From assembly GCA_036852015.1 (NCBI GenBank), contig JAANDG010000533.1, positions 1 to 64,000 of the forward strand: 64,000 bases of DNA. Reading direction: 5' to 3'. This stretch comes from Pelodera strongyloides (lineage: Eukaryota; Nematoda; Chromadorea; Rhabditida; Rhabditidae). The notes beneath the pieces are model-generated. The model searched no databases. It was not told where the DNA came from and saw only the letters and a list, made by a program, of their open reading frames with translations. A program made the position numbers and the translations under genes. This document shows positions 33,001-44,128 of the stretch, one piece after another (the first letter of the stretch is position 1; each line of letters opens with the position of its first letter).

Positions 33001-36000
33001 ATCCTCTCACAATTATTGACAGGAGAATAGGCGGCACCTAAAAATAAACATCGGTAGCCCCATTTTTTCGGTTAATTTCTTACACTGTACAAAAGATTTA
33101 CTCAAGTTTGGAGAAATCTCCCCATATCTTCTTGGCACCGATTATGGTCCAACTAACTGAGTGAATTAAACGGATAAGAGCAAGACGAACAGCGTCCAAT
33201 AGCTCCATCAAAATATGTAGTATGGGTATATTGTATAATATGTTTGGATCTATTCTTTTAAAGAATGGAAAAAACTAGATATAAAAGGGGTGGTTTGACT
33301 GTGTAAGCTCATAGCTACCTACCATCATAAGAGGCACGAGAACGTGTGCCAGAAGAGGGGCACTCCCTGGTCGAAGTCTCCGAATCATAACAAGAGACAT
33401 TCCAGTAAATGCAGTCGAATAGTCGACAAGAGTGAGCGAGGCACGATAGAAACCCTGAATGCAAAAGTGAAATATGAATACGGAAACGAGCCGCACAGTA
33501 CATTGTCACGTCAACTTATCAACGTGATAGAGTGCTAAACAGTACTCTTCATGTGAGCTTGCAACGTAATTTATCTCAAAATTACAGTACACACCGAGAA
33601 GAAATTCTAAGAACGATGTGAATTTACTTATGCTGTTAATTAGCTAGCAGTTGTCCACTCCAGAAGCCATACTCACCACACCGATTCCCTCGGAGAAATA
33701 GTCCATGGGGACAGCAAATATCATTCTTATGTGCGGCACGCAGAGAAAAAATACGGGGAATTCTCCACGGGGAATTGAGTGGTGAACATGGCCTTATGAT
33801 ACGTCAGTGTTATGGATGGGAGGTAAGTTACCTTGAGATCAGCCCAGAAGTCAGCAGGCACTTTTTCTATTTCTTCCGTCGGGACGTGATCTTCTGTGGA
33901 GGCGCCGAATGAAAATCCACTAATGGAAAGACCCAATATGACAAGGAGATAAAGAAGGGCGGGCAGGAGGGTACATACCCTGGTCAGCACCACATCCAGA
34001 TACTTGGGACACCTGCAAGGGAAAATATTTGATGATGGGTACAAACACTGTCAATTAGCAGGAACTCGTTTTGGCCTTTGATTGTAATCTAATTGTCATG
34101 AATATCTTCAAATATCTTCGTAACAATCGATATCAGTTAGTATTTTTGTTTCTCACGCTTTATCTTATTTATATGAACATAAGACCCACTTTACGACGAC
34201 CAAATATACAGCCGACCAGATTAGAATATGGGCCATTGACAGTGGAATATCAGGCACAGCCGCATAGAAGTGTTCGGAGCTTCGCCCTGAAAACAATGAA
34301 AAGCTTGGTCTTAATGGATAACATGCGTGTCAAGAAGTGTCATAACACACGAGACATGAGTTTAATTATTAATGAGATACGGTATGTGATCTATGAAAGT
34401 TATTCTGGACATCTGCCTTTATATTCTTTATATGCAAAATTTCTGTACATGGATGTTTGCAGGCAAAAATATCACAACTGTCACATGATAAATTGAAATA
34501 TACTTGTCCCGCACACGTTTCACAAACCACGTGGCATACCGCTTTGAAGTAAGATACTCACCCAAATACCACTCATTGGCCTCCCACGTTGTTGACAAAT
34601 TATCATTGTCAATTGGATTTCCACGGATCAAGTACCTGAGGAGATAAGCTGGTTTACTTCAAACTTATGAAGTTTGTGGTCGTGAAGATTTATATTTTAA
34701 CATCTAGCCTTCATTCTAAATACGTCCCCTCTTCATAAAATTAAGTCACAAACGCAAACCTGTTAAACTCTTGAGCCGGCCAGAAATTATCTGGAAATCT
34801 ATGGAATTCTTCGTGTGTGGCATTTACATCGTCAAATGGATTACATTTTCGAGTGTTGTATGAATGGTCACAATCTGAAAGACGTCATGCAATTATACAA
34901 AAATATATTCACATTCAGCTAGTGTTCATACCCATATCCCGCAACCTAACCATTTTTTGGCTATCTTGTCCCGAGTAGTATTTGTCACATTTGAAAGTCA
35001 ATAATTTGACAAAAAATTAGTGACCTTGTATTCGCCGAAGTCATATTTCAATACTTTGTTCATCAACTTATTACATGTATGTATTATCTCAGATCAGTCA
35101 GAACTCTTCTCACTTTTTACCAAATACACACATACAGAAAAGAACATGCTACATACCCAGAGCCCAGTCAAGTCGTGTTCGGATGGAGAAGAATATGTAG
35201 AGGAGGTTCTGAGCCCCTCGCAGACATTCCACGTACAGTCTCTCTGCTGTGTGCCATGTTAAAGCCCAGCCAATTCCTGAATAATAAACTATATTTTTGG
35301 TAGGAGAACCAGAAGTCTGACCGCTTTATGTGGAGGCTGTTTACACGCATAACATTGTGAAACTTAGCTTGCAAACGGCAGCGTTTTTAGTATTTCATTC
35401 ATATCACTGGCAAATTTTTACATTTCTCTTAAAGGGATCAGCTCACCTTAAATTGTGTCTGTTTTTTTGTTTCTTTATTTTCTATAAGGGATAATAAAAA
35501 TTTGGAATAGAAAAAGTAGTGTTCAATTTCAATACTCACGAAGATATTGGGTGATAAAGTGGTGGATTGATCGGGCCGAAATGCAAAAAGGGCAATTATC
35601 CTATACAAACAAGGCAGGACAATTGCCCTTTTTGCATTTCGGCCCGATCAATCCACCACTTTATCACCCAATATCTTCGTGAGTATTGAAATTGAACACT
35701 ACTTTTTCTATTCCAAATTTTTACTATCCCTTATAGAAAATAAAGAAACAAAAAAAACAGACACAATTTAAGGTGAGCTGATCCCTTTAATAATAAAGTA
35801 TTTTCAACGGATAAGGATCGAAGTCGAAGAGCCGTATTCTTGCAATAATTGTTTACTCGATTTCATATGAAAATACGCATTATTATTATTCATAACATTT
35901 CGTAAATTATGGTGCTGGCACACGCCAACATCTTTGAACCCATTGGTTTGGTGAAATTTTTGGGCCGCCTCGTCCTATAAAATAATGCCAATTTGAATTT

Positions 36001-37790
36001 GTCCCGTTGTTATACGGTGCATTCAATGCCATAGTCCGCGAGAACACTTGACCTTGAATTGTGGAAGACCGAAAGAGAGTGAATGATTCAGAAATAAAGA
36101 TTTATGGTTATTCCGAAAGCTACGCGGACACTAAGCGCAACCGGCCGGTTTTTGAAAAGCATCGTGGACAACTGAAATGCTTACGTATTTATGCTAACTT
36201 GCTCGAATTTAGCTCGATTTTTTATTCTAATTTATGCTCATTTGCATAAGCTGCATAAGAATGATGGTGTACTCGATGTGTTTCAAAAACCGGCCGGTAT
36301 TTTACTTTAGCTAGAAGGTAATATACGATTGTGGTTTACAAGCCAAGCAATGAGCCTATGACAGGTAAAAATGTTTTAGCTGTATCGTTCTGTAACATCT
36401 ACCGTACCTGGTCCAAAGCTTTTATATTATATACATGTTACATTTATTATGTTAGACGTATTTTTTACACATTACATATATACCATTATTTTACTGGCCA
36501 TCGGTTTGTTTTTGGATCAATATCATGAAGTGTAAATTTGGAGCATTTCACGAATGTGTGCACACATAAAACTTGCACGTTCCGTTTAATCATTTTTGTT
36601 TGTTTAATATTGAATGGACACTGAAGCAGAGAGGACGGGGTATTGAATGAAATGGATATTGAACAAAAGAACCTATGGAACGCTAAATTCGGTAAAATAA
36701 AGTCGTAAAATAAAAATATGCAAGGAGTAACTCTGTGCTTGCAAAATATTGATTGTGTGGAAGTGTTTATAATAATAAACAAGTTGGGTTTAAGCTACCG
36801 CAACGGTAAGAATAGTCCTTATTTTGCTAGAAAGTATGGATGTACTCTTGAACCTTTTTTGTGCCCCCTTACAGCTTATGATGGTTACGGCTGTCATTTG
36901 GATATGCATAGTGACATAAGGTGACAATAATATGTCAGCGGCAGTGACACACAAAACAAATAAATATCTTATCTAGTTATTCGCTTTTTCTACCAAAAGA
37001 GAAACACATTCGAGATTGTGAGATCAATAGAAATATAGAAACGGATAGTTGCGAAACCTGTTCGGAAACGAGGGAATGGGGAAATTCATATACTACTAGA
37101 ATTATTATGATTAAATTAATTAACATTATTAATACCACTTTATAAGTATTACTCCAATTCGGTTATTATTAATCACTTACAAGTCAAGATGACCACGATT
37201 CGGACAAAATCGTTTGTCTATAGAAAAGTTCTAATCTACCCCATAACAACTAACAACGTTGTTCTTCCTTACCAAAATATAAAATTCAAATCTATAGAAT
37301 ACCCAGCAAGAGTCCTCTTTTTTTTATTGAGTTAATTGCTTTTTTGGATTAATGGCAGTGGTCCGAGGTAATTATACACATCACATTTATGTGAAAAGAG
37401 GGGTGTCATACTAGAATGTCCCAAGGTCTATTAGTTGCTATGGGGATGAACATTAAATTTATCTTTATAGAGTGGAAATAGCAAACGGTTGGGAAGCGAA
37501 AGAAGCGAAACAAAGATAACTATCACTTTATAAACAATACAAATAAATAATACACATATAAAGAAATCATAATTAAATAAAGACTAACCAGCTCCAATAG
37601 GCGAAAGTCGTTGAAAAGTAGTTAGCGGTCCTTTACCCGACAAATTTCCCAAGGAAATTAATGTGCTTAGCGCGGGTAGGGCAAATAGTGGGAACAAAAT
37701 GGGCCAGGTTACCCCTCCTAAGGCTAGTTGGGATGCATAAGGCGCTGCGGCTGCTAATACACCTGCATAGGCAGCATGAACATCACCCAT
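29799..37790 (-). CDS. Divergent SLC6 (neurotransmitter-symporter family) membrane protein
   Basis: Exons: 37790-37589, 35276-35157, 34874-34760, 34635-34504, 34012-33803, 33725-33677, 33454-33323, 33037-32947, 32348-32233, 32113-31985, 31799-31709, 31580-31426, 31167-31083, 30987-30914 and 29909-29799; about 603 residues, normal for SLC6. Landmarks: TM1-2 (AAAAPYASQLALGG, then LGNLSGKGPL and RLSPIGAGIG, like the family GQ..G.GP..w..l.PI..G+G), EL2 with paired Cys and NAT glycosylation site, the TM8 region FMEQFPLLETQNTRFF (like the V+.FP.LR.R segment), GGPLWRYLVGPSSPLL (like PG.WWR..W...SPL), and the terminal LRAAFQPTSDW. The canonical TM1 GLGNVWRFPY is replaced by YAGVLAAAAPY, so sodium and substrate sites are probably lost. 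The junctions at 33803/33725 and 31426/31167 are least certain. The ATG at 37790 is preceded by an in-frame stop, so it starts the protein. Confidence 0.78.
29970..30015. repeat. Homopolymer A run (46 nt)
   Basis: Uninterrupted A on the + strand, inside the right copy of the tandem duplication. It could be an assembly-sensitive tract or the tail of a retroposed insertion. Confidence 0.9.
30169..30279 (-). pseudogene. Decayed or alternative terminal exon of the SLC6-like gene
   Basis: It has the same TCTATTTCAG|CTG acceptor as the exon at 29909-29799, but in the required phase 0 it reads L-E-T-T-stop. In shifted frames the tail remnants YVT.YQKPK and MPLRKTL are readable, against YVTMYQNRMPLRAAF in the intact copy. 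If used, it would shorten the C terminus by 32 residues. Confidence 0.6.
32590..32880 (-). repeat. Low-complexity TTCCGAGC repeat in an SLC6 intron
   Basis: TTCCGAGC(A/T)TTTTCC words repeat about every 20-30 bp, broken by CGGGCCGAGCTCGGAAA palindromes. The same sequence in opposite orientation lies at 50276-50590, in an intron of the second receptor gene. Confidence 0.85.
34098..34496 (+). CDS. Hypothetical 132-residue single-pass membrane protein nested in an SLC6 intron
   Basis: The ATG at 34098 opens a 132-codon frame to TGA at 34496, almost filling the 306-bp-plus intron (34013-34503) on the opposite strand. The protein starts MNIFKYLRNNRYQLVFLFLT, a basic head followed by a hydrophobic segment (residues about 11-28), then a mainly polar region with three cysteines near the C terminus. 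This looks like a type II membrane anchor. I do not recognise a family. It may be a small intronless gene, the first exon of a larger one, or chance. No TATA box or poly(A) signal stands out. Confidence 0.35.
   Translation: MNIFKYLRNNRYQLVFLFLTLYLIYMNIRPTLRRPNIQPTRLEYGPLTVEYQAQPHRSVRSFALKTMKSLVLMDNMRVKKCHNTRDMSLIINEIRYVIYESYSGHLPLYSLYAKFLYMDVCRQKYHNCHMIN
35429..35790. repeat. Near-perfect 360-bp hairpin element in SLC6 intron 1
   Basis: TTAAAGGGATCAGCTCACCTTAAATTGTGTCTG to GGACAATTGCCC is mirrored almost base for base through TTAAGGTGAGCTGATCCCTTTAA, with a loop of about 25 bp around 35610. The arms differ at only a few positions, so insertion is recent or the arms are being converted. Confidence 0.92.
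36133..36310. repeat. Inverted-repeat element, CCGGCCGG family, in SLC6 intron 1
   Basis: GCAACCGGCCGGTTTTTGAAAAGCAT on the left, TGTTTCAAAAACCGGCCGGTATTTTACTTTA on the right. Similar size to the copies at 24621 and 26752. Confidence 0.8.
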
Positions 37791-38954
37791 TTTAAAAGAT
37801 AGTATATTTAAGAATAATTAACCTAACTGCAGAATAATTAGACTATAGTATGAAGCATATAGATCTTCACGGTGGTATTATTAGAATTAATCTTGGCCCA
37901 GAAGATACATGCAGATGTCCAGGTAACGCGATGTGGTTTAATCAATAGGGAGCCACACGCTGGCAGCACAGTCTACAGGATAGGTAAATAAACAATTGTT
38001 TGTTGACGACGTGAGGAAAGGGTTTCTAAAATAAGAAATAAACTTCAGAATAAATATTAAAGAGAACTAGTAGTATAGTAGGCTCGCGTCTAGGTGTATA
38101 CCCGTATAAGGGCCGAACCACAAGTATTGTTCGCAGTTCTCGAGCAAAGAGTGTGCAGGCCTTACATTGACAGAGAGATAACTGCTCGCACTCCCTCTTC
38201 TTTTCTCCCTCTCTAGTCGTCCCTCTCCCTCCCTTCTTTCTCCCTCTCTATTTCTCCCTTTAACCCTTTATCTTTCTGTTCCCTCTCACCATATATGGGA
38301 AATGGGCGGTCGCGCACTCAGACACGCGTTCAGCACTGAAATTGAGTCAGAATATAACCGATTGAGCCCAGTCAAAGGTAAATAACACGAGCTGACACCT
38401 GGTTAGGCACATTTACCACCGCTATGGGCTACGGCACTATGACAACCCAATGACGCATCTAAATGACTCGCCGGCACCCGTGCTAGACTAAAAAGAAACG
38501 GTATGCCAAAAAAAACTCAATCAAAATCAGGTTAATATGTAAAAAAAGTGATATCCAGTTTCCAAAAAAAAGATAAGTATAACAGAGGGTAAGAATAACA
38601 AATAAAGTAATGTTCATTCAGAATGGTTCGACTGAATTCTTGAGTTCAAAATTCTCATAGTTGTTTGACGGAGCTAATTCGTAAAATCACATTTTTGTCG
38701 TAGAAAACATTCAAGTATTTTTGAACATAATGATCATCCCTGTCTTAACTGGACAAGTCAAACAAGCAGGTAAAGCCCCTCATCAGTGAAAACCGTAATG
38801 ATGTTCTTATAAAGTGGACCTTTATTGATGGTCTACTATTAATGATGGAGGAGCATACTGGACCTCTCTTTTTCATGTATGTAAAATTGAATAAAGGGTT
38901 AATATATATGCCTCAACTCCCATTTAGGTATATAGCAAAAAAAAATAAATAAAG

Positions 38955-39160
38955 AAATCGTTCACGCTTCAAGAGTGTTCACCTTGATTCAGTGTTGGTA
39001 CACTTTACTTTCAAAGTTCGATATGTTCCGCAGACGCAGAGGTCTTGTGCATTAGGCGACGTGTTCCAGAGGAGAAATTTCTCGACGTATTCGGGCTAGT
39101 GCCAGGATCGTGCATGATTCACTCGCCTGGTGGTGGTATTCAAAGTTGTCACGGGCTCCA
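38955..39160. repeat. Dispersed repeat, second copy
   Basis: CACGCTTCAAGAG..GTTCACCTT.ATTCA, TATGTTCCGCAGA, GAGGTC..AGGCGACG.GTTCCAGA, CTCGACGT.TTCGGGCTAG.GCCAGGA and CTCGCCTGGTGGTGGT match 18176-18390 with scattered differences. Confidence 0.75.
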
Positions 39161-40280
39161 AATTACTAGAAAGGATACATCGAATTAGAATAATCATGAA
39201 TTCTTTCTGATCTTGAACTTTTATACGAATTACTCAGTCAGTAGGCGTTTTCCGCTCGAAGAACTTTATTGAAAACGCTGTATTTTGTGATTCTCATAAA
39301 TCGCAAAGCCATAAGTTCTATCGACAAAAGCATTCCTGGTTGTCCGTTTTTTTTTCAGAACCGCTAGGCGAGACTCCTCGATTACTGTAAATTATCTATT
39401 TCAAGCATCACTTACATCCTAACAAATATGCTATGTGTAAAGTAAGAATCTAGTATATACTGTTCTGTTGATAAAAAAACTACATTATATTATTGTGAAC
39501 TTGCAACACTTAATGTTAAACATGCTGTTTTGGCGCACCTCCAACCTCCAAGCCTCCAACTAGCAGCTATGTGCTTGCAATTTTCAGGATCACGGGAAAA
39601 CGTTTTCGCATTCCATACCCATGCCACTGTAACTCGCAGGTTATTCCTCGACAAACTGTTCCACCAGTTACCGTAGACAGAAACAATTTTTGCGTTTTTT
39701 GGGCACTACAACATTGGAAACCACTTGTTATTGTGCATAGTAACATTAGAAGGCACGATGACCTCTTTTGAAGCACTTCTTGAACTTATTTACATCGTTG
39801 TTCCCCGTAAAAAATTGTGTAGTCACCATCTGGATTGCATCTTCTTACGTAATCTGAGTGTTAAAGCTCAGGTGTGTTGACTCATCACTCGTGGACTATG
39901 TAGTACTGTGTCTCCCTGATAAACATTACGTTGTATGTATGTATGCATCTGCATCTTTGATAAGCACCGTAGCCTCCAAAAATGTGTTTTGGTATAACAT
40001 CTATGACCTAAATGGAGTTGGCATCATAGTACGTATTATGTGTTCTATGTATGTTATTCTCCGTCTCGGAAAATATTTAGCATTAAAAGTAAAATATTTG
40101 GTCTAAGAAAAAAATACAGAGCTTTCTTCCACTTCAGTGGGTTTAAAGAAAGGAATGGCTTTTTAATTATACAATTTGGCACGAGGGGATGCCTCACACT
40201 TACATGCGCTGAACATTCCGAACACTACTGTAGTATAACACAACACATCGGACCCGAAAATATCCGGACTTCAGAACTAC

Positions 40281-40652
40281 AAGGAGGAGACTCACGAGAA
40301 TGAAGTTCTCAAATAGTTTCCTTTTATCGAAATATGATGGGATTAAATTCCGAAAGACATGTTTTACAAAGGAAAAGCTTTTAATTGGAAGGATTAAATC
40401 AATACAAAACTTTGAATTCTATAAAAATTTTGGATCGTAGTAAATAGTTGATTTCCATCGTGGGCATGCAAATTTTGTGCTGACTTGCAAAATGACTTGT
40501 AAATCCAAAATTTTTATAGAATTCAAAACTTTATATTGATTTACTCCTTCCAATTAAAAACTTTTCCTTTGTAAAGCATGTCTTTCGGAATTTAATACCA
40601 TCATCTTTCGATAAAAGGAAACTATTTGTGCACTCGTGAGCCTCCTCCTTTA
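40281..40652. repeat. Intact palindromic element, AAGGAGGAGRCTCACGAG family
   Basis: The ends AAGGAGGAGACTCACGAGAATGAAG and CACTCGTGAGCCTCCTCCTTTAA and arms TCCTTTTATCGAAATATGATGG..TTTTGGATCGTAGTAAATAG mirror each other over about 370 bp. Relatives: 2815-3236, 4303 and 6758-7057. Confidence 0.85.
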
Positions 40653-41609
40653 AGTTTCCAAGATACACAAAAGTTTCTAGGCAGCCCCTCCTACTGACTA
40701 CATTTTATGCAAGAGATAAGCATTACAGTTTCTTGTCTGCTTGTTATTGTCCTACTTGGCATAATTACGCTTCTGCTCACAAAATTAGGTTTTTCCGGAT
40801 GTCCGGGGATGTCTCGGGAGCGTTAGGGAAGTTTGATGGGTGCCAAGGAGATGTTCCGTTGCTGTGTCAAATAAGCCGTCTTTGTTCCACACGTCTCTAA
40901 CTTTTTATGTTTTAGCAATACTAATAAGCAAAATATGAAAAAAGTAGTGCAGGCTCAAAAATAGCGTTTTGAAGTTGATTTTCTTCGTTCCAAAGATAAG
41001 TCGTGGTTTCGAAACGTTTTTCTTCTATTGATTCTATCAAGCCCCTTTAGCATAAAGTGTTTTGATATTATTTCCTTTCTTTCAGAAACATTATTATGAA
41101 AATACCAGACGGCTGCGCCGCCTGAGGCGACCTTCTAGTACATTTTTATTTCATACATACGTGAAACGTGGATTCAAAAGTGATTCAAAAAATTAGCATA
41201 TGCTAAAATCCTCGCTTTATTGCTTCTTTTGTTGCTCTAGATTTGCATGTCCTTTGTATTTTAATCGAAATACTTTGAGCGCCGCGGAAGCGCCCGAACG
41301 ATATACCACACACATTCCGTATATGCAGCCTTTTTTGGACTTTTGTGAGAGGGGCGCTCGGGATGTGAGATGGCTCAGTGCATGGGAACATGAACTACTG
41401 AACCAACCCTACTTCCTGAGCGTAACGCACATCATCCAAACACACAATCAATCAATCAAACAAACAAACAAACAAACAAACAAAGCTCCCAACTTTATAT
41501 AATAAGATTCCACAAAGATTGATATAAAGTTTATTACTCATTTTTTCTGTCAGAATTTAGCAAGATTTTAAAAATTTATTTGCAGTATCATTTCAGGCTC
41601 AGGCAGAAC

Positions 41610-42413
41610 ATGAGCGAGCAAGAAATTATGACCCTGAGTGAAGCGGCAGCTTATCAAGGCATGTGTGAGACTGCAAAGAATTTGAGTCTGTCCTACACCT
41701 ACCAGGTTTGCAAACCTGAAACTACATATTCTTAGCTGTGAAATACACTTGTTTATGTAGAAATAAAATTCAGTTTATTGTATGAGTTCCTTATGCAGGA
41801 ATTTCAGGTGGATATTTGCGAAGTACCAAATGCGTATTTTTAGATTTCCAACACGCTGAAGGCATCGGTTAGCTGTATATCCATTCCTCTTATTATTTAC
41901 GTGATGGCGAAAAAGAAATGCAATATCTACAGTGAATTTCATGTTTGTTATGCAAATGTTTACCATTTTTTTGTACTGTAAAAAAAAGAAGAAATCAGTT
42001 TCATTTGCATCCATCTTGTAAAAAAAAACTTTTTTTTTTTAGATTTTATTATTCTTCAACATTTTCGCGCAGTTGATATTTGCTGGCCACAATGCTATAG
42101 TTCACGTAAGCTTCAACCGGACGACTAAATAATTTGTACATAATTAAATAGACCTTAGCCAAGCAGTCGACAGCCCGTTATCCACTTCAGTGGATTGATT
42201 TTTGTAGGATTGGCACCATGTCTGGGTGTTTCTACATGTTTTCTACAGTAAACGCGGCGACCCTTTTTTCTGTTTTAGGGATTTCCAATACTACTCCGAG
42301 TTGCATACAGTGACCCGTGTGATTGGCTGTTTTCCGTGCATAAATGCCTTCCTTTTCGGATAATTAATGTACGTTCATACAATTCCCCTTTGAGAACCTA
42401 TCGTGAGACAGAG

Positions 42414-42467
<54 letters not shown>

Positions 42468-42718
42468 GAGAGAAGAGACATAGAGAGAGAGAGAGAGCAA
42501 GCGAGCCAAATGAGGATGATCAAAACATTTTTAGTACTGTTTATCGTACGCCATCTCGAGCACTATGTTCTTTATTGTCTTGGAGAGGTTGCTTTTGGCA
42601 CCGTGGACTGTATGGAAAGATCATTCAGAAGGCATAAAGAAGAAGAGGATTGAGTATACATTATTCACTATAGAGGTAAAGTAAGAGGGAGAATAGGTGT
42701 GAGAGGAAAGAGAGGACT

Positions 42719-42766
<48 letters not shown>

Positions 42767-44128
42767 GAGAAGAGAAAGGGGAAAGACGAGAGAGAGAGAG
42801 AATTTTGAGGGGATCTGAAGGACAGTTTGTATTAGGCTCAGAAAGTATTGAGGGGAAAGGAAGAGACGGAGAGTAGTGAGGTATTAGGTTGCGGGAGAGG
42901 TAGGCCATTGGACGGGAGCTGAGACTGTCAACTTGTGTCTTTGAGTCTTAGATCCTCCTTCTGCTCGCCATAATGGTCATCTACATCAATGACAACATCG
43001 ACGATACTTCCACCGAGGTCGTCCTCCACCCCCTCCAGGAGCCTGCGGTACGCAACCGCTATGTTTAGTAACTTTCCTGGTTTCCCGTCCCAACTCAAGC
43101 TTGAAAAAAATATTACCAAAGGTAACGAATTTCAACTTGTTCCCTGTAATTTTCTTTTTTTAAACCATTCTTTTTAAGAACTACCATCGATTGAATAATC
43201 AACTGTCGTGGACGATTATTGGAACCGATCTCCTCACTATTATATGTCTTGCCTTACTTCGGTTGTATTGCACGATTCGACTTCGGTAGTGGTCTTATAG
43301 TTAATTTTATTGTCGCATAACGAGCATCTAACTTTGTATTGTAAAGCTCACTAATATGTTATTTTTATATCAGTTAACCATCAGCCATTTAGAAGGAGCA
43401 AGAGGTCCACGAGCTCTCACAGCACGTCATTAGCACAGAGATTCCACATCCGACAGACGGTGCTAATTCTGGACTCGATTGTTCCTATTTTGGTGCTGCA
43501 CATGTGCACTCTCAGTCTATTCAATAGCGCCACAATATTTGGAAGAGCGTTTCTAAGGAGGTCGGATCTAATCCTACAGAAAAACTTCTACGGTCTGTTA
43601 AACGTGAGTTAAGGACGTTCTCGGAAAAAAAATATTTGTTTAAAGGGATGGGCACACAAGCAAATGAAGCGGACCTTGCTTCCATAGTTCTGATTTCTGT
43701 CATGGACATTGAAAGTTAAGCCGACGATTGCAGGTGATCCCATACTACACACTTATCTCACCACTACTACTATTATACATAGGGAAACGACTGAAGGAAG
43801 CGTAAGTTTGTTGCTCGCTTACCTCGTTCGCAGAATTGGCAATTAATTAGAAACAATGAAAATCAGTAAATGTAGACCGAATGGAAATCATATGATGCCA
43901 ATCAACTACTGAAATTCATGAATTTTCAGTAGTTGATTGCTGTTGAAAAAATATTACTAAAAATGGGCAGTAAACATGGTGGTATTTAGTTTAAAAAAAA
44001 ATAATGCCCAAAACATTTAATTCAGACGTGATCGCGAGTTCCACTCGTGTGTAGTGCCCAAGATCAACGGAAAGATTATCAACGATACAACATATCAATA
44101 CGAAGTTGTACACGGACGATGGGCATGA
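41610..44128 (+). CDS. Seven-TM serpentine chemoreceptor, Srab-like (receptor 1)
   Basis: Ten exons: 41610-41705, 41844-41942, 42043-42105, 42279-42368, 42535-42675, 42952-43047, 43179-43285, 43393-43603, 43734-43801 and 44026-44128; 357 residues, all phases consistent. TM1 SNTLKASVSCISIPLIIYVM ends in EFH; TM2 ILLFFNIFAQLIFAGHNAIVH; the conserved SDPCDW..C block follows; TM3 YCLSYAISSTMFFIVLERLL; TM4 ILLLLAIMVIYI; TM5 SWTIIGTDLLTIICLALLRLY; TM6 QTVLILDSIVPILVLHMC; TM7 PYYTLISPLLLLYIGKRLK; the tail ends GRWA. These features fit the Sra/Srab superfamily of nematode GPCRs, typically expressed in chemosensory neurons. Intron 4 contains a GA microsatellite and intron 5 a second. An AATAAA signal lies about 50 bp after the stop. 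Receptor 2 downstream shares six of ten exon lengths. Confidence 0.82.
42413..42502. repeat. (GA)n microsatellite in receptor 1 intron 4
   Basis: Almost pure GA with a few GC and AGG breaks. A second GA tract lies at about 42719-42802 in intron 5. Confidence 0.9.

Larger units (their letters stand above)
37791..41609. other. Gene-free interval between divergent SLC6-like and receptor genes
   Basis: Expected to hold both promoters. Contents: a pyrimidine-rich stretch (38180-38290), a dispersed repeat (about 38955-39160) also found at 18176-18390 and, as a fragment, inverted at 28870-28912, a fragment of the GGCCCACG family (about 39625-39690) and the palindrome 40281-40652. No exon was recognised. 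Confidence 0.55.

Noticed and set aside
42336..42653. Frame running through the GA microsatellite in receptor 1
   Set aside because: The reading with RERERE is intronic. Shifting to the ATTTTTAG acceptor at 42534 gives the conserved TM3 block (LERLL) in another frame.
43068..43121. Exon reading NFPGFPSQLKLEKNIT in receptor 1
   Set aside because: It would leave the receptor without TM5. The exon at 43179-43285, with the same 107-nt length as in receptor 2, fits better.
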